Assembly: GCA_902702965.1 (NCBI GenBank)
Contig: CACRXP010000572.1
Span: 120,532-184,531 of the forward strand
Source: Spirometra erinaceieuropaei
Taxonomy: Eukaryota > Platyhelminthes > Cestoda > Diphyllobothriidea > Diphyllobothriidae
DNA: 64,000 bases
Direction: 5' to 3'
A program made the translations under genes and the position numbers. The notes below the pieces were generated by a model. It was not told the DNA's origin. It saw only the letters and a program-made list of their open reading frames with translations, and made no database searches. Each line of letters starts with the position of its first letter. Positions within the stretch are counted from its first letter, which is position 1. Below are positions 38,374 through 49,400 of the stretch, one piece after another.

Positions 38374-38589
38374 ATTGGGAAGGGTGGCTGACATAGCTGA
38401 GAACAGCTCACCTGAGCGTGCTACGCACACAACCTGCCCCACAATACGCACACACACAAGGGGTAGACTTCTCGGATCGCACGTGGAGAAAGGAGCCAAA
38501 GAGATGTGCCGGTGGTGTGGGGGTGTTGGAGGTGTTCCTGCGTGGAGCATGTGGTAATTGGAAAGTGTATGGTGGTGTAGTCACGTCTG

Positions 38590-39800
38590 CAGTGGTTCGC
38601 CACAGGTTCTCGTGCAGGCGTATATGAGTAAATAGACCCATGCGATGGCTGAATGCGCGAGGACAATGCGGACAAATGAGACGACGGCGTCTGGTGTATG
38701 TTGATGTTTCAAGTACTGGTTCGCCAGTCTCTGTGCGATGGATTCGCAGATGACCGGCCAGGCCGATGCGTGCGGTCGGTGAATGTGCGGCGACAGAGTG
38801 GGCAAGATAGGTTGAGGTCTGCAGAATCGGTTGTGGTGGTGATATGCTGCTAGTGGTGGTCGCGCAGGAAGATGGGGAGTTGGTATTGCGAGAGATGGGA
38901 GAGTTGTTAGTTGTGCTTACGTGATGACATTGCGGTGAATGCCGCTGTCGTGGATACGCCTACGATCGAAAAGGCTCATATGGTGAGTGATGGTGGATGG
39001 GATGATGTATGCCGATGCTCCTAACACTGGTTCGGCGGTCGCGGAGCGGTGGATTCATGAGTGACCGACCAGGCCGATGTGTGAGGTGAATGCGCGATCA
39101 CAGTGAGGACAGGTTGGGATCAAGTCCACGCTGCTGGTGAGGCAAGTGGTTGACGAGGAGTCGGGAGTGTTCTCATCGTGGGCGGGAGTAGGAAAGGTGG
39201 TAGACGTCGCGGAGGATGCAGCCGGGGTGACCGACGGTGGCGGAGCATCCGGAGTCGGATCACCGGTCGTCGGCGTGGTCGCCGTGGGGGTTGGTGCAGG
39301 GGAAGTGATAAGGGCGTTTGCGGAGGCAGCAGGCGGAGTTGGCGGGTTGTTATTGCGTTGGGTATGTAGAAGTCTGCGAGGCCAATCTCTGCGCGAAATG
39401 TTAGCTGGCAGCGTGTGCATGTTGGGAGAGGTTGAGTGTGGGTGTTGTGGGTCAGAGGCACATGAAACTTGCGAGCAACTTTTCTGGTTTTCGCAGCGGC
39501 AAACGTTTAGTTTCGTAGATTGCTGCTTCTGTCTCCACTGCTCCAGGCCGGTCGATCCTGGGCGAGGTCTTCCTAGGTCTCCGAATTGATTTGTAGGCGC
39601 ATGGGAGTGCTGTTGAATACGCTATGTCGTCTTGTCCTCCTTGCCGGCGACTAAGCTTGGCGACACCACCGTAGAAGAGTCCCTCTGGTAGACTATCGTC
39701 GTCCATTCTTGCGTAATAGCTGTTCGTGATTATTGTATGGTTTCTGTAGATTTCTGTACGTTCTAGAACTCCCTTGATATCGGGCTTTGTCTGCTAACCT
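38590..39800 (-). pseudogene. LINE 3' portion with zinc-finger tail (element B)
   Basis: Read from 39800 down on the minus strand, shifted pieces of the RT end appear (DKARYQGSSRTYRN, RMDDDSLPEGLFYGGVA), then a finger TCTRCQLTFRAEIGLA (about 39420), Pro/Thr-rich linkers, TCPHCDRAFTSHIGLVGHS (about 39060-39120), and a last finger HCPRAFSHRMGLFTHIRLHE (about 38600-38670). Stops and frame changes separate these. It is the same family as elements A and C, in inverted orientation only 1.2 kb from A. Confidence 0.8.
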
Positions 39801-41149
39801 GTGTGGTGATTTGGGAAATGAGGGCGGTTTTATGTCATTTACTTTGCCTGAATGTTTGTTTTGCATCGGGAACTTTGTTCGGCTTGAAGATGACGTGATC
39901 TTGACATTTGTTTCGGGCATCGTTTCCCTCTTTTCTCTCCCCCCCCCTCCGCCGCAAATGGGTAATGAACCTCAATAGAACTGTTTTACCCCCTAAACGC
40001 CTGCCGAACCCAATTATGGCTTACATCTTTGTTCAATCCAGAACGACTCAACTTTTCCTCGGCCGCCTTCCTGATCGCATATCACATTATTTCAGGTCTT
40101 TTTGAATTGGAACGGAGGAGGGGAAGATGTAAGGGAATGAGAGTGGTGGGAACAGAATTTGCGGGTGTTGGTGACACCGCACCGGATGCCCTGATGTGGT
40201 TTAGCCTATTGATCGGCGCTTCTTCGGAGTTGTGACCGGTAGACAGAACCTATATCCTGGAGCCACAGATGATAGTCGGGTGCCAGTTAGGGGCCGTTAT
40301 GTGCAGTATTTATTTGCATGGTTCGACTTGAAACGAACTGGCAGGTACCTTGTGCCCACCACTTGCACACTCTAAAGATGGGGTTTGCAACTTGTGTATG
40401 ATATGGGCTGTCTGGACGAGGGTATGCTTTATACCCAGCGTCAGCAACAGATAACATGAGGAGCCTGTCTAACGGAAATTGTGGTAATAGAGGTTCTGCC
40501 GGTGAGGCCTTCGGACGCACGTTGAAGTTTTTCGAGAAAATAAAAATGAGAAAAGGGTGACGCTGCATCAAGAACCCTTTAATGCGCTGAGAAAGTAAAC
40601 GGTAGGTAAGCGCACAAATTCGAAACACTACCAAAAACGGCAGTCAGGGAATTTCAGTCAACTGAATAAACCGCTGTTGCCTATCTAATTGAAGGTCAAG
40701 ATCCAGTGGTGCGCGCAACCAAAAGTAATTGGCCGCAGTCGTTAATGGAAAGTGTAAATAACGCAGATTGTAGCAAAAATCGGAAACTGCATTTCTGACA
40801 AGAGTTTACAAAAATGCAAAACAAAAACAAGATAGAAGTCAACCAAGGCAAGCTGAATGGCAATAGGAAAGAATAAAAAAGTCAAGTCTAGAAATACAGC
40901 GAGGCGTGGTTTGCGTGTAGATATATGGCTGTATGTATTGGAAAGAAGTTATGGTATGTAACAAAGATTTCAGCACTTAAGAAAATGTGCACAGTAAAGC
41001 CCTTTGTCTACGTATGTGTAAACATTAAGATCTGTTAATAATTATTAGTTTTAATAGTAGGAAATGGTGATAAACCGTAAAGTGAACCATCTTCTAAACA
41101 CAGACGGCCGGCTGAAGAAACGGTAAAATGTAGGCGACCTCAGAAGCAT
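39801..41149. other. Region without recognised gene
   Basis: Short frames on both strands (for example 40029-40235 + and 40287-40634 -) have no recognisable product. No repeat shared with the rest of the window was noticed. Confidence 0.45.
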
Positions 41150-41860
41150 ATGTCAGCGAAAATTGATGAGGTAATTGAAATACTAAACTCCCATAAGCTG
41201 TGCAGCATTGCGAAAACGAAGGACTACTGCCGAGAAGTTGGAAGTTTAAATGTCAGTGGACAGTGCGCCAGAAAATTCTCAGGAAACACAGACGGTTTCC
41301 TCTTCGATGTAACTGTTGTGACAATACGAAGGCAATGCGAACGGGTTCAGTTTTAAAGGCATGCATCAACCGGCATATCGATTTAGATGCCACATACAAA
41401 ATCGTTAAGGACAGATTCAAACTGAGTCAGCCAATCCTGAGATGACAATCTTAACCAATCATTGACTCCTTTTGCTAGACTCAGGCTAAAAGTTAATTGT
41501 TTTTGCACACCCATTGTCTGAAGACGAGCTGGGGAACCAGTCTCGAAAATTCACAATAAAATTTTGCTGTTTCCCAAAGAACTTCATCTTTCTAATCAGG
41601 AAAGTTTAGAAAATCTTTCTATCATTCATGGGGGGAGCCAGAGCGAAGCGTATTGGAGTCGTCTGAAAAAAGATTACATGAAGGAGATCTTGTGTCAGAC
41701 CGAGCTGTCTGGGCCGACATTGACGAGATGCAATATTGTCTATGGTTTGGACCGAACACCGCTAGCCTAAAACAAGCGTGGGAAACCTTCCTACCCCACA
41801 TCGCGGAAGTGTACCCCGTGCAGCAACCGGACAACAGATAAGCCAGATTGAAGAGGTACG
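41150..41860 (+). mobile_element. Zinc-ribbon repeat, direct copy
   Basis: Relative of 30780-31165. IDEVIEILNSHKLCSIAKTK starts it; a shifted frame gives KCQW, RKHRRFPLRCNCCDNTKAMR and TGSVL; another frame near 41690-41838 gives SDRAVWADIDEMQYCLWFGP. The CNCC pair followed by a basic R-TGS motif resembles the zinc ribbon of ISXO2/Merlin-type transposases. Frame changes show that the copy is broken. Confidence 0.45.
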
Positions 41861-42865
41861 CAGCAGCCAATTCTCTCGGCTGTAAGAATTTTCATGGTTA
41901 TAAAGTAATTTCGAAACACCCTGCCTCTGATATGCTTCCAAGGTGAATTTGGACCTAACTGACGCATGTACAGGAGGTAGCCACGCAGGACTGGTAAAGA
42001 CTACCAGGACCCAACATCTTTGTCGGCGGTGGATTGCGGATAATAGGGTGCCGTTGGGATGCCCTTTATTGCGGACAAAACTTTCGCATGACATCTGACA
42101 CATCCGGGGTGAAGAGCAGAATAATGGTTCTCGGGGCAGTTGATTGCAAGGTGAATAGCCCAGGCCGGTGAAACACGTAGAGCAGGTCGAAGCCAAGGTC
42201 TGACTGGTGCACGATCAGAAGTGTAATCGAACAACATCTACGTAGGTAAATGCAATAGCGGTACAAACATACCCTTACCGCTGTCTACAAAATCCTGTGT
42301 GCTAGTCGTGATGCCATCTATTGTGTTCAAACTGAAAAATCTACCTCAACATCTGGCGGCATGAAGAGACCATTTAGCGATGCTGCCCATGCAGCCACTG
42401 GGCCCAAATTTGTCTGCGAGAACACTCGCGTTGTCGCCTACGTAATAAAGGAGGACTGCGAATTCCTTGGGGAAATGCACTCAGATGAGGCATATGTATC
42501 TCTTCGGATGTCACATGAAAAAATCATTAAAGAAAAATGCAAACGAGCGCAGCCAGTCCGCACGGGACGATGAAGCACACTAGACGCGTATTGGTTCAAG
42601 CCTCAACTAACCTCATAATCGTTTGTTAAAAAGCCTTTTTGTACACAATCCATTAACCTGACGAGAATCTGGTGAAGCGGACTCGAAAATTTACGCAATA
42701 AAAGTTATCTTTTTTCGAACCAATTCACTTCGTTCTAATTAAATTCCTTGGAATCCTGTTTTTTTTCAATATAGATAGATTTGTGTGCATACGAAGATCA
42801 CACCCAATAGCTGCTTCAGATGACCTTTATGGGTATCGCACTTATGTGAGGTCTGAGCCGTCCTC
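41861..42865. other. Region without recognised gene
   Basis: A 70-codon frame at 42361-42573 (+) starts MKRPFSDAAHAATGPKFVCE and is basic at its end. I do not recognise it, and no splice or repeat context supports it. It may belong to the preceding repeat. Confidence 0.4.
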
Positions 42866-43060
42866 GTGAATGCCTGGTATATTCTCTGGGACCAGGTCCT
42901 GTGTGGCACTCGTAAAAGGGCTGCATCGTTTTGTCAGGCAGTGCGTCCGAGACCGCCTCCGTCCGTCTTGATACCGTTTTGCCATCAGAGCCGGGCAGGT
43001 GCGGGAGGAAAGGGTGCGGTGGATGTGTCGCAGCAACTTAAGCCCTAATGAGACACCTAG
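42866..43060 (+). repeat. Composite GC-rich repeat, decayed relative
   Basis: GGGACCAGGTCCTGTGTGG near 42889, then GTCTTGATACC, GTGCGGGAGGAAAGG and GCGGTGGATG follow the order of the second block seen at 8118-8350 and 30048-30290, with more changes. Confidence 0.5.
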
Positions 43061-43074
43061 CTACCACGACATTT

Positions 43075-44260
43075 ACGCTCGGTCCCGAGCAGGAAGAGAA
43101 GCAGTTGGACGACAGTTGCGAGTATAGCGTATTCTGTATAGAATAACTATATAAGGGATTGGAGAGAGTTGGCAGCCGAACGAGCGTACGTCCGGCGCAG
43201 GGACGAGTGCGAGACGGTGGGGCAGTCGTCTAGCACTTTCGGCGAGGGCCATAAAAAATGCTTCCTTCCCAGACCGGAGTACGAGTGACAAATCCGAATA
43301 GAGGGAAAATAGTTATTTTGAGGAAATGAGAAACACATCAACGATAGTGTTATCGGCAGTGTGAGTGGCTGCAGCTTGCGGGAAGGAGCCAAGGTGATAG
43401 GATGGATGGAGGAAGCCGTTGGTTCGATTGTTGAGTTGAACGTCGACAGCAAATGCCTATGCCGTGTTGGTATATGCTGGTTTGAGAGAGGCGATACCGC
43501 TGATGATAGACGTAAGGTATCGGATAGTGGGAAGGATGCTGGCACTGATGAAGGGACCGCTCCGTTGGAGTGGAACGCAACCACGACCAGGACTCGGTGG
43601 GTCGGATTGTTTGGTGACCTCCATCTCTCTTCATGACAGGAGGGCGGTAACTAAATTCTGCATATCATGCTCACAGCAAGTGACGCAGGAAAATTTTAAT
43701 TGAAGTCAAGAGGGAAAATTCGTGATTGAGCTCAGACAAGTCTGGAAATTGCGTTCGTATCACGTTGGGTTCATCAATATCGCAACAGCTAGAGCTATAG
43801 GGAGGCCCTAGCCACAACGACCATCAGCCCCAGTTCCGACCAGGAAGAGAATGGGGATGCCAGTTGGGAGTATGTTGTATTCTGCACAGAATTATTGGAG
43901 GAAAAGTTCATAGGAGTTAACAAGGGCTTGTTCGACGCCGCGAGAGTGGTGTCCACCCGTGTGAGACAGTGGGGCAATCGTCCTGCGCCTTCAACGAGGT
44001 GATGCCTGAGTCGGCCACGGAGATAATGGGCCAGTTTCGACAACCGGCATTGACTGAGAGTCCGACTACAATTGGTGCGCACGTACGAGCAGTCGCGAGA
44101 GGCTGGGCGCTGCAACATGTATCCGGAATTGAGTCATTACAAATGTTCCACTGCAAACCAGTTCATGCGCATGCCACCTACTCCTGCTCCGTGGGGCGTC
44201 CGATAGAAGTCGTCATTCTGCACGGTTGAACTGTTTTAAAAGATGTTGCACGTCACCAGC
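43075..44260 (+). repeat. Two diverged direct copies of an unnamed repeat
   Basis: A stretch at 43080-43260 (GAGCAGGAAGAGAAGC, GTATTCTGTATAGAAT, GACGGTGGGGCAGTCGTC) recurs at 43830-44020 (GACCAGGAAGAGAATG, GTATTCTGCACAGAAT, GACAGTGGGGCAATCGTC). The copies are about 750 bp apart and well diverged. A 145-codon minus frame at 43147-43584 overlaps this but is unrecognised. Confidence 0.55.
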
Positions 44261-46019
44261 TGAAGTGACTAGGGACGTTCGATGCTATAAAGGTTACACA
44301 AACAGGGCACTTGTGTCGGAAGGATGAACACAGGGTTCTGATAGCTGCCTGGGAGGGGGTTGGAATTATGGTCTTCTGTATTGCAGATGGAGAGGATAAT
44401 GGACCTATGTATTGCTGTGGTGCATACTTTCCCAGCGGTTCATGAGGTTGTATTCCAAAAATAATATAGTTGCCGAAAAGACTAGAATTCCGTGACACTT
44501 TGTCGCTGGTTGTGCTTCGACACTTTCTACTAGTCTTACAATGTCCATCTTTTTTCCTGCAGCATTATAGGGCTGCTTAAAGAGGTCAAGGTCCTATCCG
44601 TTGAAAGTTTTTAAACGTTATTGAAAAATTTTATGTCAATGAAAAAAATGTCCAGTGAGTTGTATACATTTCAAATTATTCCGCTTATTTGCGTGTGCCA
44701 AAACGGAAATGTGTGACATCATAGCCGCTGACAACACGCGGGACACTGAGGATAGTCTTCTTCCTCTAGTCAGCAGACACAGCGTTTGTTAGAATGGAAC
44801 GAGAAAGTATTAAAACTCGCCATTCAGAAAACATGTGCATTTATGCTCGAGCGGACCGTCAACGCCCGAATTCGCATTATATACTTCACGTACCGAATCA
44901 GCAGGAGCGCGCCATTTGGTGCTATTATTCGCCTAAGGGGTTCGGGACTTTAATAAGTCTTAGTAATAAAAAGTGTATTTACTCCTATCCTGCGAAACAC
45001 GTGCATCTAACGTCAATGTTTTCTTAGCAATTCCCCTCACTATTTAGTGCAGTATAAATTATGTTCCAGTCCTTATATGGAACGCAAACATAGGCCTCTG
45101 CACGCTAAGCCTTCAACATTAACTTTTCCAACCAAATAAATGTACTAAAGAAAAGCAGGCATAAAGGCAAGGTTACCTGAATTTCACAGAGTATGCACTG
45201 GAAACCTTAAAACAGTGGCCCAACCCCTTAAATTTGCTCCACAGTAGTGATAGTCCTGAGGGATGACTCCAAGAAAACATGTTGCGAACGCGAAGGACAC
45301 GATTGCCAATCCCAGACTATGGATATCAGGACACGACAGAAGTTATGAAAGAATTAATAATTAAATGTCAAACCACCTGATAGTCCAACACATGCCACGC
45401 GCGTCGCGTTGAGCCGAGTTCCATCCATTCAGCTAAACAAACGGTCAGTTCAGGAATGGTGAACAGGTAGGTAAATGCAAGATAGTCTGGCGCCTCGGCT
45501 CAAACTGTCACATCACGGTATCCGGATTCTCGACTGAGAACCTTCGTGGCACACCATAGTAAATCCATTCCAAAACATGACTCAAATGCCACGTCTTTTC
45601 ATCAGCTTTTCCTTTGCTTGTTAAGTCAATTTTGAAGGTATTGAGGAAAAATTCATCGATCATGGTAGAAAGTTATGCACTATCTGATTCAACAGTCTGA
45701 TAGTGTACACAATTCCAGTTTGGAAGTTCGGCAATTTCTATGTTTAGAGGTCACAGTGGCGAGCGAACGTTGTTTCCGATTACTTCTCTTCAGGGGCGTG
45801 CAGTTACATGGGGACGGGGTACAGTGATTAAAAAAGTCTCTAAAAGTTAGTTTCAAAACCACAGGCTAGGCAAGAGCGCAAGGACGCAGAAAGTTATATG
45901 GTTAGTCACCGTTTAACCACGGTAAGCGCGGAACCTGAACGAGGTTCTTCTTGGCGCATAGGGTCGGTTTTCGTAGCCTTAGGGCGGCCGCTTCTGCTGT
46001 TGCTAACAGGCGCTGGCCC
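44261..46019. other. Region without recognised gene
   Basis: A 77-codon frame at 44794-45027 (+) and other short frames have no recognisable product. No repeat was identified. Confidence 0.45.
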
Positions 46020-47740
46020 AGTAGCTCAGGCTAACTCGAGGGGACCTTGTAAATCATACGAAATGCTTCAGCGGCGTCCACACGATGCCCTGGATCCACT
46101 GCATGCTCAAGGATGGCGCTGTCTATTCTTTTAGTTTCACCCTTTGGCAGCCATGTGGGTAGGTGCTCTCGTATTCTTTTGGAAAGGCGTCGGCTAGTAC
46201 GACCAATATACCCTACTTCACAGGAGCAAGTGAATGAGTAGATGCACATTGAGGCGGTCTGAGGTGGCACCCTATCCTTTCATTCTCCGCGTAAAATAGA
46301 GTTAGTAGAGAAGGATACTTGAAGCCTTACCGATGGGAAGGTTCGCGAAACAGCTTGATCAAGGCGTCTCTTTAGGAGTTCACTCGCAGCGTCCCGTTGA
46401 AAAGGGACCTTAAGGAACAGAGTTTTCTTTTCGGCGGTCGGTGTGGCGGGTTTTACCGGTCGTTCGGCCATATTGTTTGCAATAAACCTGTCAGGGTACC
46501 CGTTTTCACGAAGGAAGTCCTAGGTTTTTCTATTTTCCTCCTCGCTGCTATCTGCTGAGCAAATTTTCCTAGCTGTTTGTGCAAAACATCAGACTAGATT
46601 TTGTTTTTGTTGTAGGGGTATGAAACTAGCGAAGTTTGTGTATTGTCCAGACCAGGTTTTCTTCCGATAGACGTTCCTTCGGATGTTACCGTCAGATCTC
46701 CTGTTTAGAAGGCATCTAAGAATGGGAGCGAACAGTCCGTTTTAATCTCCAACGTAAATTTAATAGAGGGATGTGCCTGATTTACAGCTTTTAAGAGGGC
46801 ATCTACGTTGGTTTCTGCTGTGGCATTTGCAAAGATATCATCAGCATAGCGGCCGTATTGTTCAAGTTTTTCGGTCTGATCGCTCAGTTGGAATCTCTCC
46901 AATTTGCCCATGAAGACATCGGCTAGGAGAGGTCCAAGAGGCGACCCCATAGCAACGTCGTCTATTTCTCTATAGAGTTGGTTGTCAAACTGGAACTGCA
47001 CATTTAATGTGCATCTTAGTAATAGGTAATTGAGCGTCTTCGTCGGAATTCCTATTCCCTGTTGATTGGCAGATAGAAAATCACAGATGCAATCAACGGT
47101 CTCGGTTGTCGGGATGTTTGTAAAAAGTAATGCAACGTCTAGCGAGAACATCATCATGCCGTTAAGTTTGAGGTCTTTAAGGTCTTCAATGAATTGAAGG
47201 GTACCTCAATGGTAGCGTGGTGCCAGCTGATGTTGTATGGGCTTGAGTTTCTCTGTTAACCACTTCGCTATAACATGATACGGAGAGTTCCGCATATCTA
47301 AAATCTGACGAACTGATAGGCCTTCCTTATGGATCTTAGGTAAATCATATAGTCGAGGGGTATGTGTGCCCACCGGCCGGAGGTGTTCGAGTTCACGGTC
47401 ACTTATATAACCTCTTATGAGGAGTCTTCACAAACAGTCCGTCAATTTTGCCTTCGCGTCATCCCTGAAATTCTATTCCTTGTCTACCTTTCTGAATTTC
47501 TTCTGGTCAGATACTATGGTCTGTATCTTCGCTACGCAGTCCGATCTGTTCATTATAACGACGTCTGTTCCTTTGTCAGGTCTAGTTACTAAGATCTCTT
47601 TGTTCTTCCGAAGTTCTTTTAATTTTTCCACGTGTGCTTTTGTCAGCAATTTTCATCTTTTTGGCCCTTTTTTAGGTATTGATAGCTGCAATTCACTTGT
47701 GTTGATTCAAAATGTTGGATATTGTCTGTGGAAGCGAGCA
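46020..47740 (-). pseudogene. Penelope-like retroelement (RT and GIY-YIG), broken
   Basis: From 47740 downward, the minus strand encodes LTKAHVEKLKELRKNKEILV, RPDKGTDVVIMNRSD, LYDLPKIHKEGLSVRQILDM, then the RT palm with FSLDVALLFTNIP (first catalytic Asp, near 47140), MGSPLGPLLADVFMGKLE and YADDIF (second and third Asp). AERPVKPATPTAEKKTLFLK follows (46471), then the GIY-YIG domain CIYSFTCSCEVGYIGRTSRR with LSKRIREHLP (46270-46150). At least three frame breaks separate these pieces. The catalytic residues survive, but the ORF does not. Confidence 0.9.
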
Positions 47741-48439
47741 TGACTGTCGGTGTTAGCTACTTCTAAAGTTTTCCACCTACTTGGTGTGGATTTCATACAA
47801 AGGTATTGGATTATATGTCGGGCATGGATAGTGTAATCCAAGCAGGGTCGAACAAAATTCAGCCAGTACTATACGCTCACACCAAAAAGGGTCTCGCGCA
47901 GCCCTAACATACGAATTTTAATGAAAAATAATCTTCGGGACATAGCCCAGAAACGCATGAGCAAACGCACTTTTCGTCGATCCGTTCTGCCAAGGATAAC
48001 TATTCTGACGCAAATATTTAAAAATGACGGGGGAATTACTGCACATTTAATTGTATGTGTCCACTTTTCAACTAGTTTGACGACTACAGGATTCAAAAGC
48101 ATTATCCTACGATATGTAAACTAACCCGACCGCATTTTTCATACTTATATTTTCTGCATATCAGAGAAAGCAATCATTTCTGTCTGACCGCCACTTATGG
48201 GCGATGGAAAATGCCTCGTCAGTTTAGGCGATTACTGTGCTCTTGAGGGTGATGCGTCAACCCAGCACCAACCGGTATCAAAAGAGGTCCTTATTCGACT
48301 GCTCATCCCCCAATAAGAATGGGCTTGAATCAGTTTAGCTGCAGTCTCAAGCACGTTAAATCATCGCAACTAGGACAGGAAATGCTCATGGACGTATTCT
48401 CCACCTGTCAGTCAAAATTATAACGATAATTTAAGTTGG
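47741..48439. other. Region without recognised feature
   Basis: Nothing recognisable on either strand between the Penelope-like element and the second SINE pair. Confidence 0.45.
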
Positions 48440-48830
48440 AGTGGTATTACTGACAAAGACAAGGGAGACTGAAATGGCCATTTCTGGCTTACTAGCCATC
48501 GTCAGCCAGTCATGCTCAACTCCGAAGTCGGGAACACCTGGGGCTCGATCCCGCGACCTGCTAATTAGATGTCCAACGTATCTAACCACTAAGCCACGGG
48601 CCTGTGGCCCAGTGGCTAGAGGCGTTAGACTTCTAACCAACAGGTCTCGAGTTCTAGCCTCGGGTGTTCCAAACTTCGGGGTTGGACATGACTGGCTGAC
48701 GACGGCTAATAAGCCAGAAATGGCCATTGAAGTCTCCCTTGTCTTTGTCGGCAATACCATTCTTCCTATATCATGCGCCGCAGTGTGTTAGCTGTTTGGG
48801 CTCGAGAGAGAGCCCATAAGGCACAACGAA
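48440..48830 (+). repeat. Head-to-head tRNA-Arg-derived SINE pair, 2
   Basis: The right half from about 48598 has A box TGGCCCAGTGG, TTAGACTTCTAACC with anticodon TCT, and a B box-like GGTCTCGAGTTCTAGCC, then the same tail as pair 1 (TGGCTGACGACGGC, GTCTCCCTTGTCTTTGTC, TCGAGAGAGAGCCC). The left half (48440-48597) is the reverse complement of tail plus tRNA-like head (GCTCGATCCCGCGACC is a B box on the minus strand). Both heads meet at the centre. Confidence 0.8.
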
Positions 48831-49196
48831 ACGAGCGAGCTCCGTAAGAACGCTCGGGAAGCGCCTTCTACCATAATCTAGGTTGTCAGTCTCTTGGATG
48901 TCATTTACTAGCACAAATCAGTGTAAAGACCTGATTACGAGCAACAACGAAATATTACGGTGAAAATAAACCATCGCTGATGTCCTAAATGATCTCTTCC
49001 GTGCATGCTTCGCAAGACCTGGAAGAATCCACATTTCAACATGAGTGGTAGAGGTAGAGGGTTAAAGGAAAGTGGGCGTGGAGTAGTGCATGAACTTAAC
49101 CAGCCTTTGGTCCCGGAAGGCGTGGAGCATATACCAGGTTCTTCTGCTCGCAAAAGACCGGATTTCGTTACTTGATGGCAGTCTTCTCTGCTGTTG

Positions 49197-49400
49197 CTAG
49201 CAGACGCAGACCCAGTGGCTTAGATTATTTCGGTGGGACCTAGCAAATCTCACTGTAGGCTTCGCTGGAGAAGGCATAACACCCCGAATATATCGCTGTT
49301 TGTGCTTTGAATCCCGCCTTTCCTCAACCATGCTGGGAGGTGTTCCCGTATTCTTTTGTATAGGCGTCCACGCTTGCGGCCAGTGGGCAGGATTGTTTCC
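49197..49400 (-). pseudogene. Penelope-like element, C-terminal fragment
   Basis: The minus strand gives RLYKRIREHLPAWLRKGGIQ and then STNSDI, matching RLSKRIREHLPTWLPKGETK in the GIY-YIG domain of the element at 46020-47740. The downstream end (CTGCTGTTGCTAGCAGACGC on plus) also matches that element's end near 45996. The rest is missing. Confidence 0.75.

Noticed and set aside
39137..39589. 150-codon plus-strand frame rich in Gly and Val
   Set aside because: Shadow of the Pro/Thr-rich linker of element B, which is on the minus strand.
43147..43584. 145-codon minus-strand frame
   Set aside because: It covers a diverged direct repeat; the second repeat copy does not keep the frame, and no domain is recognised.
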